A DNA stretch of 13,365 nucleotides from CAVDRM01 sp963626285 (GTDB lineage Bacteria; Bacillota; Clostridia; Christensenellales; Aristaeellaceae), in contig CAVFWQ010000063.1 of assembly GCA_963626285.1 (NCBI GenBank), positions 1 to 13,365 on the forward strand, read 5' to 3'. Position 1 is the first letter of the stretch. Every line of letters starts with the position of its first letter. The notes below the pieces were generated by a model. The model made no database searches, had not been told where the DNA came from, and saw only the letters and a list, made by a program, of their open reading frames with translations. Of this stretch, positions 7,335-13,206 are shown piece after piece. Made by a program: the position numbers and the translations under genes.

Positions 7335-7370
7335 TTCCCCTGCTTTTTATTTTTTCACACGCAAAAATCA

Positions 7371-7387
7371 GCACATACAGATGTACC
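7371..7387 (-). terminator. Weak hairpin plus U-tract just before mgtE
   Basis: Minus strand: GGTACAT, CTGT loop, ATGTGCT (two wobble pairs), then GATTTTTG. It could be a leader attenuator. A second hairpin lies further upstream in the leader at 7448-7473 (AAGGAC/GTCCTT with an inner GGC/GCC). I see no M-box core sequence anywhere in this roughly 320-nt leader. Confidence 0.3.
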
Positions 7388-7537
7388 TATGACCGTACAC
7401 TGAAGTGCCGACGACAAGTGATACCGGCTGCGCCGCCGTGCGCTCCGAAGGACAGGGCGAAAAAGCCGTCCTTTACGAAACGAAGGGAGGGAGCGGTATT
7501 GCGATGTGAGGAGAAAGTGAAAGCGTGATTGCCCGCT

Positions 7538-7615
7538 TTACGGCAGCGCCGACAGACGGCGCGTCCATGATCGCGGAACGCCTTCGCCCGCCTGACATCT
7601 CTCGCCGTCGTCCAT
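7538..7615 (-). CDS. Possible 25-aa leader peptide in the mgtE leader
   Basis: Minus-strand ATG at 7615, stop TAA at 7540-7538. The peptide starts MDDGERCQAG and ends RRLSALP. AAGGAAGGTGG lies 7 nt upstream (AGGTG core), a good ribosome binding site, about 40 nt after the predicted start of transcription. No family is recognised. Acidic and proline-containing leader peptides (MgtL, MgtP) sense Mg2+ for mgtA and mgtC in enteric bacteria, so a regulatory role is possible but unproven. It may instead be chance. Confidence 0.35.
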   Translation of the reverse strand: MDDGERCQAGEGVPRSWTRRLSALP

Positions 7616-7659
7616 CGAATGCCACCTTCCTTTCCGTTATGGATTTTAAGACCTTGGTT

Positions 7660-7689
7660 AGTATACCGCCGAAAAGAGCGTTATGTCAA
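7660..7689 (-). promoter_or_regulatory. Promoter of mgtE
   Basis: Minus strand: perfect TTGACA (7689-7684), 18-nt spacer, TATACT (7665-7660). Start of transcription is expected near 7653, giving a leader of about 320 nt before mgtE. Confidence 0.8.
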
Positions 7690-7796
7690 CCGTTTGGGGC
7701 AGAAAATTCGGAAAAAATCGGAGAAAAAGCGCGTCGGGCGCCGCCTTCGTCCGATACGCAGTCGGGGCGTTCAAAATGAAAAGCGTCCCATTGCTC

Positions 7797-7825
7797 TTCA
7801 CTCTTTGCGCCGATCATGGTATACT
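7797..7825 (+). promoter_or_regulatory. Probable promoter of the tmcAL-fumarase operon
   Basis: TTCACT (7797-7802), 17-nt spacer, TATACT (7820-7825). It shares GGTATACTA with the divergent mgtE -10 region. The -35 is only a partial match. Confidence 0.55.
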
Positions 7826-7860
7826 ACCGGTGCGGACATCCTGTGCGGGGAGGCGGACAC

Positions 7861-9012
7861 ATGAAGGCTTGCGGCATCATCGCGGAATACGACCCCTTTC
7901 ATCGGGGGCATCTGTACCAGCTGGAGGCCGCCCGACGCCTGTCGGGGGCGGATCATATCGTCTGCGTCCTCGGCACGGCCTTTTTGCAGCGCGGCGTGCC
8001 CGCCCTGTTTTCCACGCAGGACAGGGCGCGGATGGCGCTTGAAAATGGCGCGGACGCGGTGTTCGCCCTGCCCGTCTCCTTTTCGCCGATGGAGGCGGAG
8101 CGCTTTGCCTTGGGCGGGGTGTCTGTTCTTCATGCGCTGCACACGGTCACGCACCTGTCCTTCGGCTGCGAGACGGACGATGCGGCGCTGCTGAATGCCG
8201 CCGCGGACTGCCTGCAAAGCGAGCCGCCGGAATATAAGGCATTGCTGAAAAAAGGGCTTGCGGAGGGGCTTTCCCATGCCGATGCGCAGGGGCGGGCGCT
8301 GGCAGCCTGTACAGGGCTTCCCGAGGGGCTGCTCAAGTCCCCCAACAACGTGCTGGCCGTCTGCTATCTGCGGGCGCTGAGGGCGCTCGGCAGCGGCATA
8401 ACGCCCGTTCCCGTCAGGCGTCTGGGCGACTACCACGGCAGGACGCACGCGGGCTTTCCCTCCGCCTCCGTCCTGCGGGAGCGCTTCTTAAAGGGCGGGG
8501 TCAACGCCGTTCGGGGAGATGTCCCCGAAAAAACCTTGGACATTCTGAAAAGCGCCGTTTTTTGCCCGCCGGATGCGCTGGATGCGGCGATGCTGTACCG
8601 ATTGAGCGAAATGGATGCAGACGGGCTGTGCGCCCTGCCTTCCGTCTCGGAGGGGCTGGAAAACCGCTTTTTGCGCTGCCTGAATGACGCCGTGAGCCGC
8701 GAGGCGCTGCTGGCCGCCGTCAAGACGAAGCGCTACCCCTATGCGCGGCTGTCCCGCGTCCTTGCCCATGCACTGCTGCACTTGGAAAAGGCGCAGCTGC
8801 CGCCATACGCCCCCTATGCCCGCATACTGGGCTTTCGCAAAACGGCGCTGCCCTTTTTGCACGAGTGCGCGAAAAAAAGCGGCATCCCCCTCATCGCCAA
8901 GCCTGCGGATTCCCGTGAAGTGCTTCGGGCGGACGCCTATGCGGAGCGCGTTTGGGCGCTGGGCGCACGGACGCCCTGCCGCTTCTATCGGGAAAGCCCC
9001 ATTATCATATAA
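7861..9012 (+). CDS. tmcAL: tRNA(Met) cytidine acetate ligase TmcAL (YlbM family)
   Basis: 383 aa, normal family length. It should use ATP and acetate to form N4-acetylcytidine at wobble position 34 of elongator tRNA-Met. The N-terminus is a nucleotidyltransferase-type Rossmann fold: GIIAEYDPFHRGH at 5-17 with the HxGH adenylation motif (His14, Gly16, His17), then FLQRG at 41-45 and the SPNN motif at 160-163, followed by a YLRAL helix; a C-terminal helical part completes the family. Two family positions differ from the common pattern: Asp11 where EYNPFH is typical, and GTAF before LQRG where SGNF/SGDF is typical. The start at 7861 has GGGGAGG 7 nt upstream; the longer open frame from 7816 overlaps the promoter and is unlikely. 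The stop codon (TAA, 9010-9012) is part of the next gene's AAGGAG ribosome site. Confidence 0.92.
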   Translation: MKACGIIAEYDPFHRGHLYQLEAARRLSGADHIVCVLGTAFLQRGVPALFSTQDRARMALENGADAVFALPVSFSPMEAERFALGGVSVLHALHTVTHLSFGCETDDAALLNAAADCLQSEPPEYKALLKKGLAEGLSHADAQGRALAACTGLPEGLLKSPNNVLAVCYLRALRALGSGITPVPVRRLGDYHGRTHAGFPSASVLRERFLKGGVNAVRGDVPEKTLDILKSAVFCPPDALDAAMLYRLSEMDADGLCALPSVSEGLENRFLRCLNDAVSREALLAAVKTKRYPYARLSRVLAHALLHLEKAQLPPYAPYARILGFRKTALPFLHECAKKSGIPLIAKPADSREVLRADAYAERVWALGARTPCRFYRESPIII

Positions 9013-9029
9013 GGAGTTTACCTGTATTG

Positions 9030-9875
9030 ATGCGAGAGATTCACGTTTCCCGGCTGACAGAGGCCGTCAGGCGCCTTTTTTTAGAGGCGAATTACGTCAT
9101 CGGCGCGGACATTGAAAGCGCAGTGCGGGCGGCGAAGGAGAAAGAGACCTTCCCCGTGGCCGCCTCCGTGCTGGAGCAGATCTTGGAAAACTATGCCATC
9201 GCCAGGGAAGAGCGCATCGCCATCTGTCAGGACACGGGCATGGCGGTTCTGTTCATTGAGATCGGGCAGGAGGTGCATTTCGTCGGGGGAAGCTTTGAGG
9301 AGGCCGTCAACGAGGGCGTGCGCCGGGCGTACAAAGAAGGCTATCTGCGCAGCTCCGTGGTCGCAGACCCCCTCTTTGAGCGCAGAAACACGGGCGACAA
9401 CACCCCCGCCGTCCTGCATATCTCCCTTGTTCCCGGCAGCGGGGTGCGCCTTTTGGCGACCGCCAAGGGTTTTGGGAGCGAGAACATGAGCGCCGTCAAA
9501 ATGCTCGTGCCCGCCGACGGCGAGGAGGGCATCCTCCGCTTTATCACGGACACCGTTCGGCAGGCCGGCCCGAACCCCTGCCCGCCCGTGGTGGTCGGCG
9601 TCGGCATCGGCGGGACAATGGAGCAGGCGGCGGAAATGGCGAAAAAAGCAACGGCGCGGCCGATCGACCAAAGCAACCCGGACAGCCGCTATGCCGCCTT
9701 GGAAGCAAAGGCTTTGGAGCGCATCAATGCCCTCAGCATCGGTGCGGCGGGCATCGGCGGGAAGACGACTGCGCTGAAGGTCAGCATCGACTTTGCGCCG
9801 ACCCACATCGCGGGCATGCCCGTCGCCGTCAACATCTGCTGTCATGCGGCGCGCCACGCCGAAACGACGCTGTGA
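9030..9875 (+). CDS. Class I fumarate hydratase, alpha (N-terminal) subunit
   Basis: 281 aa. Matches the alpha chain of two-subunit Fe-S fumarases, also called TtdA-like. Together with the beta chain it interconverts fumarate and malate. Three Cys sites suited to a [4Fe-4S] cluster are seen: Cys66 in AICQDTGMA, Cys184 in NPCPPVVVGVGIGGT, and Cys270/271 in ICCHAARH. Other family blocks are RRNTGDNTPAVLH, KGFGSENMS and GIGGKTTALKV. The ATG at 9030 is directly preceded by an in-frame TTG at 9027; AAGGAG (9011-9016) is 13 nt from the ATG and 10 nt from the TTG, so either may be used. The gap to tmcAL is only 17 nt and to the beta subunit 17 nt. The substrate could alternatively be L-tartrate, but the fumarase reading is the more common. 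Such clusters are oxygen-sensitive, fitting an anaerobe. Confidence 0.92.
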   Translation: MREIHVSRLTEAVRRLFLEANYVIGADIESAVRAAKEKETFPVAASVLEQILENYAIAREERIAICQDTGMAVLFIEIGQEVHFVGGSFEEAVNEGVRRAYKEGYLRSSVVADPLFERRNTGDNTPAVLHISLVPGSGVRLLATAKGFGSENMSAVKMLVPADGEEGILRFITDTVRQAGPNPCPPVVVGVGIGGTMEQAAEMAKKATARPIDQSNPDSRYAALEAKALERINALSIGAAGIGGKTTALKVSIDFAPTHIAGMPVAVNICCHAARHAETTL

Positions 9876-9892
9876 AGGAGGGGACGTATCGC

Positions 9893-10423
9893 ATGAATAA
9901 AATCTCCGTTCATCTCCCCTTGGACGAGGAAACGGCGCGCTCCCTGCGGGCGGGCGATGTCGTCCTTTTGTCCGGCACTTTGTATACGGGGCGGGACGCG
10001 GCGCACAAGCGGCTCATCGCCCTTCTTGACGAAGGCAAGCCCCTGCCCTTTGACATCCGCGACCAGACCATCTATTATGTAGGTCCCGCGCCCGCCTCCC
10101 CCGGCCATGCCGTCGGCGCGGCGGGACCCACGAGCAGCTACCGCATGGACGCCTATACGCCGCGCCTGCTGGACTTGGGGCTGCGCGGGATGATAGGCAA
10201 GGGGCTGCGCTCCGAGGCGGTCATCGCGTCCATGAAGAAAAACGGCGCTGTCTATTTCGGCGCTGTCGGCGGCGCGGCTGCGCTGATCGCCAGAAGCATC
10301 GTGCGCAGCGAAATCGTCGCCTATGAGGACTTGGGCACGGAGGCCATCCACCGCTTTGAGGTGAAGAACTTTCCGGCGCTCGTTCTGATCGACAGCCTCG
10401 GCAGCAGCCTGTACGCGCATTAA
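9893..10423 (+). CDS. Class I fumarate hydratase, beta (C-terminal) subunit
   Basis: 176 aa, usual length for the separate beta chain. Family features: LRAGDVVLLSGTLYTGRDAAHKR near the N-terminus (35 residues in), YYVGPAPA, the GAAGPTSSYRMDAYTP substrate-binding block, MIGKG, then GAVYFGAVGGAAALIA and an acidic-rich C-terminal segment (AYEDLGTEAIHRFEVKNFPALVLID). It supplies the other half of the active site to the alpha subunit encoded just upstream. ATG at 9893 has AAGGAGGG (9875-9882) 10 nt away; the alternative GTG at 9872 overlaps the alpha subunit's end and lacks its own ribosome site. No clear terminator follows. Confidence 0.93.
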   Translation: MNKISVHLPLDEETARSLRAGDVVLLSGTLYTGRDAAHKRLIALLDEGKPLPFDIRDQTIYYVGPAPASPGHAVGAAGPTSSYRMDAYTPRLLDLGLRGMIGKGLRSEAVIASMKKNGAVYFGAVGGAAALIARSIVRSEIVAYEDLGTEAIHRFEVKNFPALVLIDSLGSSLYAH

Positions 10424-10459
10424 ATGGACACGATGCTTTTTCGCCCTCCGGCCGCATTC

Positions 10460-10488
10460 TGTACAAAGCCTCCGCCCTGTGCTATAAT
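10460..10488 (+). promoter_or_regulatory. Strong promoter upstream of the repeat element and the carboxypeptidase gene
   Basis: TGTACA (10460-10465), 17-nt spacer, TATAAT (10483-10488) with an extended TG-n before the -10. Start of transcription is expected near 10495, so the whole repeat element would lie in a 300-nt leader. Confidence 0.7.
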
Positions 10489-10492
10489 GGGA

Positions 10493-10512
10493 TGCGGGCA
10501 GATGCCCTCTGC
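10493..10512 (+). repeat. 20-bp direct repeat, left copy, flanking the structured element
   Basis: TGCGGGCAGATGCCCTCTGC, identical to 10726-10745. Each copy is itself partly palindromic (GGGCAGA/TCTGC). Confidence 0.85.
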
Positions 10513-10727
10513 TCTCTGCGTGTCAAAAAACTGCGTTTTTGACACGCTCCATGCAGGATGAAACATTTCATCCTGCATGGCAAGGCTGCGGAAATGATTT
10601 TTCTGCGCTGACGCTCCGAAAAATCGCCCCGCCCGACCGGCAAAGCCGGTCGATACGATTAAAAATGAAGGGGCTGTGGCCCCTTCATGCATCCCCAAGA
10701 ATGTCTGTGAACTTTTTCGACAGTCTG
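10513..10727 (+). repeat. Structured multi-hairpin repeat element, copy 1
   Basis: Five consecutive hairpins: 10518-10547 (12-bp perfect arms), 10549-10580 (15-bp arms, 2-nt loop), 10596-10625 (8-bp outer arms plus GCG/CGC), 10634-10652 (8-bp arms, AAA loop) and 10666-10687 (9-bp arms, 4-nt loop). The segment 10567-10727 recurs in inverted orientation at 13206-13365 with about nine differences in 160 positions. Near the ends TGTCAAAAAACT (10521-10532) and the inverse of ACTTTTTCGACA (10711-10722) agree at 10 of 12 positions, like imperfect terminal inverted repeats. This looks like a MITE-like or BIME-like dispersed repeat. On the minus strand the last hairpin is followed by TTTTT (10665-10661), a terminator shape. 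Confidence 0.85.
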
Positions 10728-10745
10728 CGGGCAGATGCCCTCTGC
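10726..10745 (+). repeat. 20-bp direct repeat, right copy, flanking the structured element
   Basis: Identical to 10493-10512. Copy 2 of the element lacks this sequence beside it, so the direct repeat is not part of the shared element and could be a target duplication, although 20 bp is long for that. Confidence 0.85.
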
Positions 10746-10794
10746 CCTTATCCTGCTTTGAAAGGTTGGAGTGCTGTCCCTCCAAAAAGGATTA

Positions 10795-12246
10795 ATGGAT
10801 AACCATTTTGCGCATTTATCGTTTTCTTTTCGGACGGTCGTCTGTCTTTGGACGGCTGTTCTTTGCCTTCTGTTTTTTCTTGCGCCCGCCCATGCCACGC
10901 AGAGCAGCTATGACGCCTCCATGCCGCAGTATTTGTCCGCGGACGACCTGACCTGCTCGGCGGCCATCGTCATCGAGGCGGACAGCGGCGACGTCGTCTT
11001 TGAAAAGAACGCGGACGCAATGATGTATCCCGCGTCCACCACGAAAATCATGACGGTCTATCTGGGGACGCTCATGGATGATCTGGACACGCACTACACC
11101 GTCACCGCCACCGCGCTGGACGTTCCGGCCGATTCGACGACCATTCCCCTGGCCATCGGCGAAGAGGTGACGCTGCGCGACCTTTTATACGCCACCATCG
11201 TCAAATCCGGCAACGAAGGCGCGAACGCCATTGCCGAGATCGTCAGCGGGAGCATCCCTTCGTTTGTGGAGCTGATGAACAGCTACGCCCAGCTCCTCGG
11301 CTGCACGAACACGCACTTTAACAATGCGCACGGCTATCACGACGAGAACCACTACACCACGGCGCGGGACATGGCCATCATCGCCCGCGCAGCCATGCAA
11401 AACGACCTGTTCCGCGACATCGTTTCCACCACTTCCTACACCATGCCCGCCGACAACATCTACAAGGAGCGCAAGCTGACGATAGACAACCCCTTCCTGC
11501 GCCAGAGCCAGAACCCCGACCTGTACTATCCCTACGGCATCGGCATTAAAACGGGCACGCACAACGCCGCCGGACGCTGCTTTGTCGGCGCGGCGGAGAA
11601 GGACGGCGTGACGCTGATCTCCGTCGTCTTCCACGCGACCTCCGATTCCGCCCGCTATACGGACACCGTTAAGCTGCTGGAATACGGCTTTTCGCAGTAC
11701 ACGCGCATCAACATCGCCACCCTGTACGCCATGAATCCCCGCGTGGTGGACATTGCCTATTACGCGCAGGACGATAAAAATCTGGGCAAGCTGACGCTGT
11801 CCCTGAAGGAGATCAGCAGCGAGGGCTCGGACACCTTCACCGCCTCGGCGGAGACCATCGACTATCTGTCAAGGCACCTGTCCGACATCACGGTGACGGA
11901 GTACACCCGCTCCTTTACCGCGCCCGTCGAGCAGGGCGAGGTCATGGGGACGCTCACCTATTACAACGACAACCGCGAGGCCACCGTCTATGAATTGGTC
12001 GCCTCCCGCAGCATCGCGCGGCGCGATAAAATCGCCCCCACCTTAGAGGACATCGCCGCCTATACCGACGCGGACCCCAACCCCTTCCCCCGCTTCACCT
12101 TTGAATTTGCCCTGCTGTACATCGTCTGCCCCCTGCTCGTGCTTTGTGTCCTCATTTACCTGCTCCGCAGGCTCCTGAATAAGGAGCGCAAAAAGAAAAA
12201 GCCGCGTATCCGTACGGTCGAACCCACGGAGCGGTATTACAGATAG
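10795..12246 (+). CDS. D-alanyl-D-alanine carboxypeptidase (peptidase S11, DacA/DacF type)
   Basis: 483 aa. Trims the last D-Ala from peptidoglycan stem peptides outside the membrane. A signal or anchor segment spans about 14-34. Penicillin-binding motifs: SxxK is STTK at 81-84 (nucleophile Ser81), SxN is SGN at 138-140, and KTG is KTGT at 252-255, all with normal spacing. A PBP5-like C-terminal domain follows (about 310-420), then a hydrophobic helix at about 438-457 and a strongly basic cytoplasmic tail ending PTERYYR. A transmembrane helix replaces the amphipathic anchor of E. coli PBP5. The start is uncertain: ATG at 10795 has AAAAAGGA 4 nt away; GTG at 10771 (eight extra residues) has GAAAGG 5 nt away. 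The ATG gives the more normal signal peptide. The upstream leader holds the repeat element. Confidence 0.93.
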   Translation: MDNHFAHLSFSFRTVVCLWTAVLCLLFFLAPAHATQSSYDASMPQYLSADDLTCSAAIVIEADSGDVVFEKNADAMMYPASTTKIMTVYLGTLMDDLDTHYTVTATALDVPADSTTIPLAIGEEVTLRDLLYATIVKSGNEGANAIAEIVSGSIPSFVELMNSYAQLLGCTNTHFNNAHGYHDENHYTTARDMAIIARAAMQNDLFRDIVSTTSYTMPADNIYKERKLTIDNPFLRQSQNPDLYYPYGIGIKTGTHNAAGRCFVGAAEKDGVTLISVVFHATSDSARYTDTVKLLEYGFSQYTRINIATLYAMNPRVVDIAYYAQDDKNLGKLTLSLKEISSEGSDTFTASAETIDYLSRHLSDITVTEYTRSFTAPVEQGEVMGTLTYYNDNREATVYELVASRSIARRDKIAPTLEDIAAYTDADPNPFPRFTFEFALLYIVCPLLVLCVLIYLLRRLLNKERKKKKPRIRTVEPTERYYR

Positions 12247-12254
12247 TGAGAGTG

Positions 12255-12286
12255 CGGCGTTAAAAAAGTCTTTTTGCCGAATTTTT
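12255..12286 (+). terminator. Possible terminator after the carboxypeptidase gene
   Basis: CGGC (12255-12258) pairs with GCCG (12276-12279), with AAAAA/TTTTT inside and a 4-nt bulge, followed by AATTTTT. Weak but well placed, 9 nt after the stop. Confidence 0.4.
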
Positions 12287-12301
12287 CCCCCGCTCCAGCG
12301 C

Positions 12302-12330
12302 TTGACGAACGCCGCTGTTCGTGGCATAAT
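12302..12330 (+). promoter_or_regulatory. Promoter of the YczE-like gene
   Basis: TTGACG (12302-12307), 17-nt spacer, CATAAT (12325-12330). Start of transcription expected near 12337. Confidence 0.7.
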
Positions 12331-12349
12331 ACCGACGTAAAATCGGTAT
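12329..12349 (+). promoter_or_regulatory. Palindrome at the transcription start, possible operator
   Basis: ATACCGA (12329-12335), 7-nt spacer, TCGGTAT (12343-12349). The perfect 7-bp arms are centred about 2 nt past the predicted start of transcription and overlap the -10, the position of a repressor site. Confidence 0.5.
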
Positions 12350-12381
12350 GGATTTTTCGGAGACACCGACGCTCATTTTTC

Positions 12382-12415
12382 GCCATACGCCCCAAACGGG
12401 CATATGGCTTTTTTT
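12382..12415 (+). terminator. Leader terminator (attenuator) before the YczE-like gene
   Basis: GCCATA-C-GCCC, 5-nt loop, GGGC-A-TATGGC (10 pairs, one mismatch), then seven T (12409-12415). It ends 3 nt before the GAGGAGG ribosome site (12418-12424). GTATGG at 12346-12351 can pair with CCATAC (12383-12388) in its 5' arm, giving a possible antiterminator. If the promoter at 12302 is not real, this could simply terminate the preceding gene. Confidence 0.75.
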
Positions 12416-12431
12416 GCGAGGAGGAAAGACC

Positions 12432-13133
12432 ATGAAAAAACGAACGGTTTCCGCGGAGCTTGCCTATCTTCTGTCCATCCTGCTGCTGGCGCTCGCCGTG
12501 GCGATTTTGACCTCGGCGGACTTCGGCCTCTCCATGGTCGTGGCGCCCGCGTACCTGCTGAGCCGAAAGCTGGGAACCGTCACCTTCGGGCAGGCGGAAT
12601 ACATCGTGCAGGCCGTTCTCTTTGCCGTGCTGTGCTGCACCCTGCGCCGATTTAAGCCCGTTTACCTCGTTTCCTTCGTGACGGGGCTGATCTACGGGAG
12701 GGTGCTTGATTTCTGGCGGTCGCTCCCCTGCTTTGACACAAGCGTGACGATGCCGGAAAGCATCCCCCTGTGGCTGCGGGTTCTGATGCTCATCGGCGGC
12801 ATCCTGCTGACCTCGTTTTCAATCGCCCTGTTTTTCAAGACCTACCTGTATCCGCAGGTCTACGACTTCTTTGTCAAGGCCGTTTCCATGAAGTACGGCG
12901 TCAGGCTCTCCGCCTTCAAAACGGGCTTTGACCTGAGCTTCCTCGTCCTCAGCGTCGTGCTGACGTTCTGCTTCTTCGGGCGCTTTGCCGGCGTCGGCTG
13001 GGCGACCCTCGTCATGGCGCTCATCAACGGCAGCATCATCGGCTTCTTCTCCAAGCTCCTGGACAAATACTTTGCATTTACGCCCCGCTTCCCGAAGTTC
13101 GCCGCACGGTTTTCACTGGAGCAGAAGGAATGA
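12432..13133 (+). CDS. DUF6198/YczE-YitT-like integral membrane protein
   Basis: 233 aa with about five hydrophobic segments. The N-terminal LAYLLSILLLALAVAILTSADFGLSMVVAPAYLLS region (in two parts), the FGQAEYIVQAVLF segment, LVSFVTGLIYGRVLDFW and the C-terminal VGWATLVMALINGSIIGFFSKLLDKYF are the kind seen in YczE/DUF6198 proteins. Their function is not established; transport or export is often assumed. The ATG has GAGGAGG 7 nt upstream; a longer frame from 12348 would start inside the leader structures and is unlikely. It has its own promoter and an attenuator-like leader, and its TGA overlaps the ATG of a broken XRE-type reading frame by 4 bp (ATGA). The copy 2 repeat supplies a terminator shape downstream. 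Confidence 0.8.
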   Translation: MKKRTVSAELAYLLSILLLALAVAILTSADFGLSMVVAPAYLLSRKLGTVTFGQAEYIVQAVLFAVLCCTLRRFKPVYLVSFVTGLIYGRVLDFWRSLPCFDTSVTMPESIPLWLRVLMLIGGILLTSFSIALFFKTYLYPQVYDFFVKAVSMKYGVRLSAFKTGFDLSFLVLSVVLTFCFFGRFAGVGWATLVMALINGSIIGFFSKLLDKYFAFTPRFPKFAARFSLEQKE

Positions 13134-13206
13134 ATGATTTTTCTCCGCGGATCGGCCAAAAGATCAAACAAATAAAAAGCAGCGGCTGAGCCGAAGTCAG
13201 GCGCTC
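13130..13206 (+). pseudogene. Remnant of an XRE-type helix-turn-helix regulator gene
   Basis: ATG at 13130 overlaps the preceding stop (ATGA). The frame reads MNDFSPRIGQKIKQIKSSG and stops at 13187-13189. IGQKIKQI is the first helix of XRE/Cro-type HTH domains. Reading on one frame over from 13186 gives LSRSQAL, the usual second-helix start (LS-x-x-x-LA-like), so a single lost base likely broke the gene. At 13206 the sequence becomes the repeat element, so the remainder is missing. The identification rests on about 25 residues. Confidence 0.5.

Noticed and set aside
7335..7650. M-box (Mg2+) riboswitch in the mgtE leader
   Set aside because: A CGCTGCCG word resembles part of the M-box core, but the GGTGAGGCTCC block and the rest of the core are not present in order.
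10420..10785. A 121-codon minus-strand open frame across repeat copy 1; part of the same frame is open in copy 2
   Set aside because: It runs through five near-perfect hairpins and has no recognisable domain. The frame being open in both copies follows from their high identity, and similar repeat-derived frames are commonly mis-annotated.
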